From Arthrobacter sp. Hiyo8 (GTDB lineage: Bacteria > Actinomycetota > Actinomycetes > Actinomycetales > Micrococcaceae): a stretch of 64,000 bases of DNA. Under the pieces are notes generated by a model. That model searched no databases and was not told the origin of the DNA. It saw only the letters and a list, made by a program, of their open reading frames with translations. Of the stretch, positions 10,499 through 19,233 are shown piece after piece. The number at the start of each line of letters is the position of its first letter. Position 1 is the first letter of the stretch. The stretch covers positions 3,286,001 through 3,350,000 of the forward strand of contig AP014719.1 in NCBI GenBank assembly GCA_001549895.1, read 5' to 3'. A program made the translations under genes and the position numbers.

Positions 10499-10954
10499 AT
10501 GTTCAGTTCAGGTTCCAGCGAGGTCAACGAGGATTCAGATCCGAGCCATCCCGGCTCAGTCGACGACTCTACTGGGCTGCCCGTCGTCCCGCTGGCCGAA
10601 CATCCCATACTGGATCTCGCGGAATTCCAACTCCTGGAAGACCAAGTGGACAATCCGCTGATCGCACGCACGTTTGCTGGCGACTTCGCAAAACTCTGGG
10701 TTAAGCGATACGAAATCCTGGCTACCGCCGTCGAGCGCGGCGACGTGGCCGCGGCCCTGAACGCAGTCCTAAGCCTCCGAACCTCGTCAATTATGGTTGG
10801 CGGTGTTCGCCTCGCGGTGCTTGCAGCGCAACTGGAGGAACGCATTCGAAAAAGTGAATTGCGGGAGGCTCGGCCCCTCCTCAAGGAAGTTGCGGAATGC
10901 GGGCATCTGACGGTCCAGGAACTAAAGGACAGCTACGTACTCCGGAACGATTGA
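10499..10954 (+). CDS. Hpt-domain-like protein lacking the phosphoacceptor histidine (copy 1)
   Basis: A 151-residue soluble protein. Residues 85-120 match the core helix of histidine phosphotransfer domains (pattern A-H-x-L-K-x-S-S-x-x-x-G ... L-x-x-L-x-x-x-LE): the visible segment is VLSLRTSSIMVGG followed by LAVLAAQLEERI. The position of the phosphorylated histidine is a leucine, so classical phosphotransfer is not expected. It lies convergent to an OmpR-type regulator with only 11 bases between the stops. A paralogue with the same substitution pattern lies at 43.8-44.2 kb in the same arrangement. It may act as a phosphorylation-independent partner or inhibitor; this is inference. Confidence 0.7.
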   Translation: MFSSGSSEVNEDSDPSHPGSVDDSTGLPVVPLAEHPILDLAEFQLLEDQVDNPLIARTFAGDFAKLWVKRYEILATAVERGDVAAALNAVLSLRTSSIMVGGVRLAVLAAQLEERIRKSELREARPLLKEVAECGHLTVQELKDSYVLRND

Positions 10955-10965
10955 CCTTCGCCGGC

Positions 10966-11844
10966 TCAATCTGACCTTTTCGGTGTCAGGCGATACCCGA
11001 CTCCCCGGACGGTCTGTAGAAATCGCGGCGATTGTGGATCTTCACGGAGCTTTCGGCGGAGGTTGCCGATGTGGGTCTCAACAGCCCGTTCGTCGGCGTC
11101 GCTGATGTACGCATCGTCGTCGTAGTAGTCTCCGCGGGCCGCCCTCACAAGGTCAGCGCGCGTCCGCACCTCGCCCTTGGCCCGAAGCAGGTCGTAGAGA
11201 AGATCGAACTCGCTTCGCGTCAGAGTCAGGACTGAACCTTGAAGCGTCACCATGCGTGACTTGTAGTTCAGGGCCAAGCCGTTGTGCCGAATCACCGCTC
11301 CGTCTGGCCCTCCGGTCCGCCCGCACCGCCGCCGCCGGCCGCACCGCCGCCGCCGGCCGCACCGCCGTCGGGACCCAGGCCGCACCGCCGCCGCCGGCCG
11401 CACCGCCGTCGGGCACGTAACCCACGCGACCTTCCTCCGGCAACGCAAGCCTGCCCTCCGTAAGCCTGCCCTCGGCGCGAGGCCGCCGCATCATGGCGGT
11501 GACTCTGGCCCTCAATTCACGGGCAAGAACGGTTTCTTGACGTAGTCGTCCGCGCCGGTCAGGAATGCCGTCAACGTGTCCGGCTCGTCGCGCCTGGCCG
11601 TCAGCATCACGACATATGCGTCGCTGAATTGCCGAATCCGACGCAGGACCTCGTGGCCGTCCATATCCGGAAGCCCGACGTCGAGTGTCACTACCGAGGC
11701 GTGGTGGTCCCGTACGACCTCCACCCCTTCGCGTCCGGTGGCGGCAGAATGCACCACAAATCCAGCTTCTTTGAGGATGGCGTCAACCAGATTTCGTACA
11801 TCTTCGTCATCCTCAATGACTACAGCTACCCCAGGCTCGCTCAT
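10966..11844 (-). CDS. OmpR-family response regulator (copy 1), frameshifted
   Basis: The receiver domain carries the acidic pair EDDE, the phosphoacceptor aspartate in LDVGLPD, and the K in VKKPF. After a lost C near 11520 (repair gives PFLPRELRARVTAMMRRPRA) comes a low-complexity linker, then a winged-helix domain (LTRSEFDLLYDLL ... VETHIGNLRRKL ... VRGVGYRL). A second shift lies in the linker near 11300. I chose ATG 11844 (MSEPGVAVVIED) behind AAGGATG rather than an in-frame start 21 bases upstream. The membrane kinase gene diverges from it, starting 255 bases away, and is its likely partner. The gene converges on the Hpt-like gene. Confidence 0.85.
11321..11413. repeat. 18-bp tandem repeat inside the regulator linker
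   Basis: Five units begin with CCGCACCGCCG; units 1, 2 and 4 are the identical 18-mer CCGCACCGCCGCCGCCGG. On the coding (minus) strand they encode a Gly/Ala/Pro-rich linker between receiver and DNA-binding domain. Unit number could vary between strains and change linker length. Confidence 0.85.
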
Positions 11845-12098
11845 TGGACATCCTTGTGGGTGCACATCGCCGCACAGCCCAGCGCAATGCGGTAAATGCC
11901 ACCCAAATACTCACGATACAAGCATTGAAGCCATCTGGCATCTAATATGTGGATTAAGCGCTGCTCCGAACTTCCAGTTGGATCGTTCGGGGCGTCGTAT
12001 TGTGGTTCCTTGGGGGGAATAGTGGGCTCTGCGCGGTTCCTTCGGGAATCGCGTGGAGCAGTAATTGGTTCGCGAATCTCCAACGAAGGGTCTCGACT

Positions 12099-13797
12099 TT
12101 GAGTGAGCAGCCATTTTTCCGCGCGGCCGCCCGTTTCTTCAGGAAACTCACGCCTCGCGCCCGCCTGGCTGTCTGTGAATTGCCGCTAACGCTTATCATC
12201 GCGGGCTTGGCGATCGCAGCCCCAACCCTTTGGCCAGGCTTAATCCAAAATTGGTTGTTCGTCACCGGAGTCGTCCTCCACGGCATCCTGTTCCTGGGCT
12301 GTCTGCTGGTTCCCTGGGAGAGATTGTCGCCAAGCGCGGGCCTGGCAATCCCTATTTTGGATTTTGTTGCCCTGTGGTTCACTCGAAACGGCGCCTTCAG
12401 CGCGGTACCGGGCCTCATCACGTTGGCTATCTTTCCCGTGATCTGGTTGTCTGCCTCGGGCATGCTTTCCAGGACAAGCCTGATCCTCAGCTTTGTGGGT
12501 CCTTTCCTCATCGCGATTCCGCCGGTCATTTCGCACATGCCCCGTCCGACGTCGTCAGACATTTCTTCAGTACTGCTTTTGCCCCTCATGATGTTTGCAA
12601 TGGCAGTCTCCATTCGTCTGGCCGGCTCAAATGCCCGTCTGCAGCAACGGCGGGTAAGCCAGCGGGATCAGGCCCTGCGGCAATTGTTGGCCGCGAGCAG
12701 GGAGCGGGAAACGCTGCTCAAGACAATCCTGGACACGATCGACGTCGGAATTGTCGCCGTCGATTCGAAGGGCGAAACACTCCTGATCAACAACCAACAA
12801 AATGCATTCATAAAGATGGCAATGCCCGCGGAAGGCTCGCGGGGACCCGGGAACAAGACTGGCTGGTTTTCGGCCAGGACCGGCGGACGCCAGTCCCACT
12901 TGAAAAGGGCCCTGTTCGGAGGGCCGTTCAAGGGGAAACATATTCCGACTATCTGCTGTGGTTTGGCGCCGGTACCGGCCAACGGGCCATCTCAACCGCC
13001 GCGCGGGTATGAAAAGCGAGCTCGACGACGGGTTTGGTGGTGCGGTGATCGTTTTCAAGGATGTGACGGATGTTGTCGATGCCCTTGCCGCCAAGGACGA
13101 ACTGGTTGCCAACGTTTCGCACGAATTCGGTTCGCCGCTGACATCGATCCTGGGCAACATCGATCTTGTGCTCCGCGGCGACCAGGAGCTCCAACCAGCA
13201 ACAAGGCTTGGCTTGGAAGTTGCGGAGCGGAATGCCGAGCGGCTCCGGGCCTTGGTGGAGGACCTGCTCTCGTCAGCCGCGGCAGTAGAGAGCGTGCACC
13301 TGCGGCGCACGGATTTGGCAGGGTTGGTCGAAAACAGCCTGGTTTCTGCTCGGGCGCAGGCCGACGCCGCGCACGTGGGACTCGTCGCTGACGTTCCGGC
13401 ACCCCTGTGGGCGAACGCCGACCCCTTGAGGCTGGGCCAGGCCTTGGACAATCTGGTATCCAACGCGATCAAGTATTCACCCGGTGGCGGACTCGTGACC
13501 ATCAGGGCCGAGCGGAACGACGGTTGGGTCCAGCTCGAAGTGAAGGACACGGGAATGGGCATGACCACCGACGAGTCGGCCAGGATTTTCACCCGGTTCT
13601 TCAGGACAAATGCTGCCCGTCAAGCCGCGATACCCGGCGTCGGCCTCGGGCTGTCCATTACCAAGTCCATCGTGGAACGACATGGAGGCAGCATCTCCTG
13701 CAGCAGCGAGCCCGGCAGCGGAAGCACCTTCACAGTGGCGCTGCCGGCTGGCCAGCCCCAGGAACCGTCACAGGCCGGCGCGCCCGCACTGTATTAG
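12099..13797 (+). CDS. Membrane sensor histidine kinase, frameshifted
   Basis: An N-terminal integral membrane region of about six hydrophobic segments (12170-12640) is followed by a coiled stretch, a PAS-like sensor region (12700-13060) and a full kinase core: H-box VANVSHEFGSPLTSI, N-box LDNLVSNAIKYSP, G1 VKDTGMGM, F-box ARIFTRFF, G2 GVGLGLSITKSIVERHGG. Two single-base losses occur within the PAS region, near 12850 and 12990. I favour the TTG start at 12099 because GAAGGG precedes it by 8 bases. It probably phosphorylates the divergent OmpR-type regulator. Confidence 0.85.
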
Positions 13798-13812
13798 GCC
13801 GGGACTGTAGTG

Positions 13813-13828
13813 GGTCCGTTCCCGGACC
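13813..13828 (+). terminator. Short hairpin after the kinase gene
   Basis: GGTCCG and CGGACC form a six-pair stem with loop TTCC, 15 bases past the kinase stop. No T-run follows. Confidence 0.35.
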
Positions 13829-14037
13829 GGGTAACTGGACGCGCCGGCAAGTAGTCAGCCGCGCAAAGTAGAGTACCCACTACTCGTGACCGGCCCCGGA
13901 GCCGCCAGATTGAATGGAACCCAGTTGGTCTCAATGCAGTTCCTGGTCTCTGGGGTTATCCGTATGTGTGTTTCCTGCAATCCTGTTGTGTCCTTTCCGC
14001 GTCCCATTGTGACGGGGGCAGTCCGTTGAGCGCGGGG

Positions 14038-14388
14038 ATGGAATCCGCTTCCATGTTCGCCGGTTCGCTGCCCGGGCTCATTCTGATGGACCTGGGCCAG
14101 GCAATGGTGGTGGTTTGCGTGTGTTTCGACATGGTCCGTGCCATGTCCGTGCCACGGTCGCATCGGCGCTATGTCGCCAACACCATCTTCAAGACCCTGG
14201 CAGTGCCGTCGATTCTCGTCATGGGCGTCAGCGTGCTGGCCAAGGCGATCCAATGGAATTGGGCCGACGTGGCAATGGGCGTTTTCGTGATTGTGATGAT
14301 CATCTTCCGCTGGCACCAAGACAAGGACGAGGACAGCTGGTGGAAAGGCAAAGGCAAGAAGCTGGCCCGCTGGCGCGGAAGCAACTGA
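14038..14388 (+). CDS. Small membrane protein of unknown function
   Basis: About 116 residues with three hydrophobic segments (GSLPGLILMDLGQAMVVVCV, TLAVPSILVMGVSVL, VAMGVFVIVMIIF) and a basic C-terminus ending KGKGKKLARWRGSN. I do not recognise a family. Upstream in-frame starts exist, so the N-terminus is uncertain. It lies alone between the kinase gene and a repeat cluster. Confidence 0.5.
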   Translation: MESASMFAGSLPGLILMDLGQAMVVVCVCFDMVRAMSVPRSHRRYVANTIFKTLAVPSILVMGVSVLAKAIQWNWADVAMGVFVIVMIIFRWHQDKDEDSWWKGKGKKLARWRGSN

Positions 14389-14441
14389 CACCGCGACCCG
14401 CCTTGATCCCGGCGTCGGCCTCAGCCTAAGCGCCCACCCCT

Positions 14442-14543
14442 CCCGACGCTCGCTCACCTTTGGGGTGTTTTCCGGCGACCCTCGCTCAGATGATCTGAGC
14501 GAGGGTCGCCGCATTTGGCCATATACGTGAGCGGGCGTCGGGG
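14442..14543. repeat. Dispersed palindromic intergenic repeat, locus B
   Basis: The arm GACGCTCGCTCAC, spacer GGGGTGTTTTCCGGCGA, and arms CCTCGCTCAGATGATCTGAG followed by CGAGGGTCG form a strong palindrome centred near 14495. A module GCATTTGGCCATATACGTGAGCGGGCGTCGGGG follows. The unit belongs to the same family as loci A and C. The ISL3 element is inserted directly at its right end, so loci B and C were probably one cluster. Confidence 0.85.
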
Positions 14544-14551
14544 GGAAAGGG

Positions 14552-15995
14552 GCTCTTCGTGGTTGGTGGGGAACTGAGTTCGTGTCGTTGAAGACAAGAG
14601 GGCCCGTGGCCCTGTTGGGATGAGTGTGTCTAAGCATTCAACCTGGAACAGGACCACGAGCCTTGATCGAGCCTACCGGGGTGGCGGCCGACGCTGCCAC
14701 CATCCTCTTCAACCTGCCCGACTACCGCGTCATCTCCACCAGCCTGAGCCCTGGCGGCGGTCGCCGGGTCATTGTCGAAACCGAGCAGCCGCCGGGCTGC
14801 CCCACATGTGGGGTGGTTGCCTCACGGCGGAAGGAACGCCGCTTCCAACGGATCCGGGACATTCCCGTCGCCGGTGCCGTGGAGGTCCTCTGGTCCAAGT
14901 ACCGCTGGTACTGCGAGGAGCCGGCGTGCGGGAGGCTCTCGTTCTTTGAATCCACCGCCCAGGTCCCGGCCCGGGCCCGCTCCACCGGCCGGCTCCGGGA
15001 CCACCTCGTGGACGCGGTCATCCGTTCGGGCCGGGCTGTCTCGGAGACGGCTGCCGCCTTTGCGGTGTCCTGGTGGATGGTCCGGGCGGCGTTGACTGAA
15101 GCCTGCGTTATGACGCTGCCTGACGTGGACGAGCTCAGCCCGCGGATGCTGGGCATCGACGAGCACCTCTTCCGGTCCGTGCGCTACTTCCAGGACCCCG
15201 AATCCAAGACGTGGACCCGATACGAGCCGTGGATGACCACGATCGTTGACCTGGACACGGGCCAGGTCCTGGGCGTCGTGGACGGCCGGACCACAGGGGC
15301 GTTGGGGACTGGCTCTTCGCCCGGCCGCTGGCATGGCGGCTCGGTGTTCAGGTCGTCGCGATCGACCCCTCCGCAGCGTTCCGGAAAGCGCTGCGGATGT
15401 GGCTTCCCCGCACCGCCGTCGCGGTCGATCATTTCCACCTGGTCTCCCTGGCCAACCAGGCCGTGACCGAGGCCAGGCAGAACCTCTCCCAACAGGTCAA
15501 GGGCCGCCGGGGACGGGCCGTGGACAAGGCCTGGGCGCACCGGATGCTGCTCCTGCGCGCCGGCGATACCCTCACGGAGAAGGCAGCCCACCGGCTGTCA
15601 GAAGTGTTCGCGGCCGACGATCCGACCGGCACGCTCCAGGCAGTCTGGCAGGTCAAGGAACAGCTGCGGTTCCTGCTGCGCACCGGCTCCCTGGAGGACG
15701 CCGCGACGGCGAAGCAAGAACTCGAGGACCTGGTCAAGGCAGCGGCACGGCGGAGACGAGCAGGCTCTACCGCACCGTCTGCCGGTGGTGGAAAGAGATC
15801 GAGGTCCTCATTGTCACCGGGGCCACGACGGGAAAGGTCGAGGCCAACAACACGGCCATCAAGCAGATCAAGCGCACCGCGCGCGGATACCGGAACCCAG
15901 CAACTACAAATCGATTATCCTCTTGAGAAGTGCCGCCCGGACGGCGGCATGACACTCATCCCAGGGATCTATTTCCCCACGAACCGTGAAGAGCC
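14552..15995 (+). mobile_element. ISL3-family insertion sequence with 8-bp target duplication
   Basis: Terminal inverted repeats begin GCTCTTC at the left (14552) and end GAAGAGCC at the right (15995). Over 22-23 bases they match except at three positions (left GGCTCTTCGTGGTTGGTG, right complement GGCTCTTCACGGTTCGTG). Eight-base direct repeats GGAAAGGG flank it at 14544-14551 and 15996-16003, the duplication length expected for ISL3. One terminal G is missing at the left, which fits the general loss of bases from G runs here. Confidence 0.92.
14624..15952 (+). CDS. ISL3-family transposase, frameshifted
   Basis: The N-terminal zinc-finger region has GCPTCGVVASRR and a second cysteine pair YCEEPACG. 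The central DDE-type region begins with MLGIDEHLFR and includes VVAIDPSAAFRKAL and AVDHFHLVSLANQA. The C-terminus is VEANNTAIKQIKRTARGYRNP, continuing after repair to NYKSIILLRSAARTAA. Three one-base losses are traceable, near 15295, 15750 and 15897. The last repair places the stop at 15950-15952. The start is GTG 14624 or TTG 14663. If the shifts are real, the transposase is inactive. Confidence 0.88.
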
Positions 15996-16003
15996 GGAAA
16001 GGG

Positions 16004-16270
16004 CCATATATCTGAGCGAGCGTCGCTGTCGGTACGCCGGGAAAGGTCCGTTAGTGCCCGACGGCGGCAGTCCCGTTGCGCTGTCGTCCCGCCTTTGCGC
16101 CGTGCTCACCCCAGACGCTCGCTCACCTTTGGGGTGTTTTCCGCCGACGCTCGCTCAGATGATCTGAGCGGGCGTTCCGGCATTTGGCCATATATGTGAG
16201 CGGGCGTCGGGGAGAGGGGCGTATATGTGAGCGGGCGTCGGGGGAGAGGGCGTATATGTGAGCGGGCGTT
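16004..16270. repeat. Dispersed palindromic intergenic repeat, locus C, with 30-bp tandem array
   Basis: It contains the arms GACGCTCGCTCACC, spacer GGGGTGTTTTCCGCCGACG, and CTCAGATGATCTGAGCGGG. Three consecutive modules of about 30 bases, each with TATATGTGAGCGGGCGT, follow at 16190-16270. It ends about 65 bases before the paa promoter. No gene is seen in 16000-16330. Confidence 0.85.
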
Positions 16271-16335
16271 CCATTGCCCTGCCTTGCCCCGCCCCGCCCG
16301 GCCTGCCTTACCTGTTGCGTGTAGTGATGCAACGC

Positions 16336-16380
16336 TTGACGCATCTCGCGCCTTCCGCATATTCTGAACGAACGGTCGGT
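16336..16380 (+). promoter_or_regulatory. paa operon promoter and TetR-type operator-like site
   Basis: TTGACG (16336-16341) and TATTCT (16360-16365) are separated by 18 bases, a good sigma-70-type promoter. Just downstream, CGAACGGTCGGT (16369-16380) resembles the inverted ACCGACCGGTCGGT-type sites of TetR-family PaaR repressors. A regulator bound there would block transcription until phenylacetyl-CoA forms. No paaR gene lies in this window. Confidence 0.6.
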
Positions 16381-16398
16381 AAATATTTAGGAGCAACC

Positions 16399-17392
16399 AT
16401 GGCATCGCAGAATCTGCAGTCTGTGCCCGCTGAGCTGTCCCCCGAAGAGCTTGAGCGGGAACAGGCCGGTCAGGCGTATTTTGACCGCATCATTTCCGAG
16501 GATTCGCGCATCGAACCCCGCGACTGGATGCCGGAGGCCTACCGCAAGACCCTGCTCCGCCAGATCTCGCAGCACGCGCACTCGGAGATCATCGGCATGC
16601 AGCCGGAAGCCAACTGGATCACCAGGGCTCCGAGCCTGAAGCGCAAGGCCATCCTCATGGCCAAGGTGCAGGACGAGGCAGGCCACGGGCTGTACCTCTA
16701 CTCGGCCGCCGAAACCCTCGGCCAGAGCAGGGACAAGATGACCAGCGACTTGATCGCCGGCAAGGCCCGCTACTCGTCCATCTTCAACTACCCCGCGGTT
16801 TCCTGGGCGGACATGGGTGCGATCGGCTGGTTGGTGGACGGTGCCGCGATCTGCAACCAGGTCCCCCTGTGCCGTGCTTCCTATGGCCCCTACGGACGCG
16901 CAATGGTGCGCATCTGCAAGGAAGAGTCGTTCCACCAGCGCCAGGGTTTCGAGATCCTCCTTGAACTGTCCAACGGTACGCCCGCCCAAAAGGCGATGGC
17001 CCAGGACGCCGTCAACCGCTGGTACGCGCCGGCGCTGATGATGTTCGCCCGCCCGACGACGATTCCCCAACTCCAAGCAGTCCATGGCCTGGAACATCAA
17101 GCGGTTCAGCAACGATGAGCTCCGCAGCCGCTTCGTCGGCATGATGGTGGAGCAGGTCAAGGTCCTGGGCCTCACGCTCCCGGACAAGGACATCCGTTTC
17201 AACGAAGAAACCAAGAAATGGGAGCACGGGCCCCTGGACTGGAACGAGTTCAAAGACGTTCTCGCCGGGAAGGGTCCCTGCAACGCGCAGCGGCTTGAGC
17301 GCCGGCGCGAAGCGCACGACGACGGCGCTTGGGTCCGCGAAGCCGCCGCCGAATACGCGCGCAAGCAAGCAGAAAAGGAAGACGCAGCATGA
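16399..17392 (+). CDS. paaA: Phenylacetyl-CoA 1,2-epoxidase catalytic subunit PaaA, frameshifted
   Basis: The catalytic di-iron monooxygenase subunit that epoxidises the aromatic ring of phenylacetyl-CoA. Diagnostic segments are [26 protein letters not shown] (iron-binding EAGH), [26 protein letters not shown] and [12 protein letters not shown] (second iron motif). Two nearby single-base losses, about 17050 and 17067, break the frame; repair gives [20 protein letters not shown], the normal PaaA sequence. The start is ATG 16399 after AGGAG. The stop overlaps paaB by ATGA. Repaired length is about 331 residues, as usual. Confidence 0.95.
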
Positions 17393-17706
17393 CCACCCCA
17401 GCCCACGAGACCAACGAACCCCACGAGACCCCCTGGAGCCTCTGGGAAGTCTTCGTCCGTTCCAGCCGCGGCCTGTCCCACGTCCACGCCGGATCCTTGC
17501 ATGCTCCTGACGCGGCGATGGCGCTGCGCAACGCCCGTGATCTGTACACGCGCCGCAACGAAGGCGTGTCCATCTGGGTGGTTCCGGCCGATGCTATTTC
17601 CTCGAGCGACCCCGATTCGAAGGGTTCCTTCTTCGAGTCCCCGCAGGGCAAGGACTACCGCCACGCGACGTATTACACCAAGAGCGAAGGCGTGAAGCAC
17701 CTGTGA
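17389..17706 (+). CDS. paaB: Phenylacetyl-CoA 1,2-epoxidase subunit PaaB
   Basis: 105 residues, intact. PaaB is a small structural subunit of the epoxidase complex that bridges PaaAC dimers. Family features seen are WSLWEVFVRSSRGLSHVHAGSLHAPDAAMALRNARDLYTRR and a C-terminal GKDYRHATYYT. The gene starts inside the paaA stop (ATGA), and its own stop overlaps the paaC start (GTGA), so all three are translationally coupled. Confidence 0.95.
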   Translation: MTTPAHETNEPHETPWSLWEVFVRSSRGLSHVHAGSLHAPDAAMALRNARDLYTRRNEGVSIWVVPADAISSSDPDSKGSFFESPQGKDYRHATYYTKSEGVKHL

Positions 17707-18661
17707 GCACGCCCGCAAACGAACACGAAAACAACCCGGACTTCGCCATCGAGGGCCACGGCGACATTTCCGTCGGCGTCAAAGGCGCGGGTGCTTCCGG
17801 AGACGGTTCGGCAAGCGCCACGCGCATCACGCCCGGGAACGCCCTGCGCCCGGAGGACATCGCCCTCGAAATCCGCAAGGGACAAGTCAAGCCAAGCGAA
17901 GACGTCGCGGAATACGCCCTGCGCATCGGCGACGACGGCCTGATCCTGGCCCAGCGCCTGGGTCACTGGATCTCCCGCGCACCCGAGCTCGAGGAAGACG
18001 TCGCCCTGGGCAACATCGCGCTCGACCAGCTCGGCCACGCCCGTTCCTTCCTCACCTACGCCGGAGCGGCGTGGGACAAGTCCGAGGACGATCTGGCGTA
18101 CTTCCGCCGGGAGCACGAGTTCCGTTCCGCGCACCTGTTCGAGCAGCCCAACGGGGACTTCGCCGTCACCATCGCCCGGCAGTTCATCGTGAGCTACTAC
18201 CAGTTCGAGCTCTACAAACGGCTAACCGGCTCGAGCGACAAAACCATCGCAGCCATCGCGGCGAAGGCCCTCAAAGAGGTCGACTACCACCGCGACCACA
18301 GCGCCCAGTGGGTCCTCAGGCTTGCCGGCGGCACGGAAGAATCCCGCCGTCGTATTGTCCAGGCTTTCAAGCTCGTCTGGCCATACGTGGAAGAACTCTT
18401 CGAAGACGACGAGCTCACGGCCCGCCTCGCGGAAAGCGGAGCAGGCGTGCAGCCTTCCAGCCTCCGCGCGGACTTCGACCGGCTCACGGGCGAGATCCTG
18501 GGCGAAGCCGGCCTCGATGCCGCTTCGGGGGCGAACTCAGCCTCGAACGGATCCCGCAATCCTTGGGTGGCGGCCGCCAGGGCAAGCATTCCGAGCACTT
18601 GGGTTACCTGCTTGCCGAGATGCAGGTGCTGGCCCGCGAACATCCCGGTGCAAGCTGGTGA
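17703..18661 (+). CDS. paaC: Phenylacetyl-CoA 1,2-epoxidase structural subunit PaaC, frameshifted
   Basis: The ferritin-like non-catalytic partner of PaaA. An N-terminal extension of about 50 residues precedes the family core: LAQRLGHWISRAPELEEDVALGNIALDQLGHARSFLTYAG, then FIVSYYQFELYKRL and LKEVDYHRDHSAQWVLRLAGGTEES. One base is lost near 18525. The downstream frame supplies the typical end LGYLLAEMQVLAREHPGASW, with the stop at 18659-18661. The start is GTG 17703 in a GTGA overlap. Confidence 0.93.
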
Positions 18662-19223
18662 CGGTGGACATGTTCGTTCATGACACCAGCGCCAGGACCG
18701 CGCAGGTCAAGACTCAGCAAACCGCCGAGCAGAAGGCCTGGGGATTGCCGCCACGGTCTGCGATCCGGAGATTCCCGTCCTCACCATTGAGGATCTGGGG
18801 ATCCTCCGCAATGTCCAACTGTTCGACGACGGCGGGCTGGTCCCCGCGGTCCAGGTCACCATTACGCCGACCTACTCGGGCTGCCCCGCGATGGACGCCA
18901 TCCGCGACGACCTCAAGACCGCGTTCCACAAAGAGGGCTACCCGAGCGTCTACGTCGAGCTCGTCCTGGCCCCGGCATGGACCACGGACTGGATGACCGA
19001 GCACGGCAAGGCCAAGCTGCAGGAATACGGCATCGCCCCTCCGAGTGGCAGGGCGGCCGCCGGCGGCCACTCAGGCCCGGTAAGGCTCCAGCTCGCCGTG
19101 AAATGCCCGCAGTGTTCTTCGCTGAACACCAAGGAACTCACCCGCTTTGGTTCCACGTCCTGCAAGGCGCTCTTCGTCTGCCAGGACTGCAAGGAACCGT
19201 TCGACTACTTCAAAGTCCTGTAA
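18658..19223 (+). CDS. paaD: PaaD, iron-sulfur assembly-like factor of the epoxidase, frameshifted
   Basis: A MIP18/DUF59-family protein needed for maturation of the phenylacetyl-CoA epoxidase. A G is lost near 18741; repair gives AWGIAATVCDPEIPVLTIEDLGILR, the signature DPEIPV region, followed by YSGCPAMDAI. The C-terminal zinc-ribbon-like part has CPQCSS and CKALFVCQDCKEPFDYFK. The start is GTG 18658 (GTGA overlap with paaC) or ATG 18670. It lies ten bases before paaE. Confidence 0.93.
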
Positions 19224-19233
19224 GGAATCCGAC

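Noticed and set aside
11321-11413. CRISPR-like array
   Set aside because: The units are contiguous 18-mers without unique spacers and lie inside a coding linker. No cas genes are seen.
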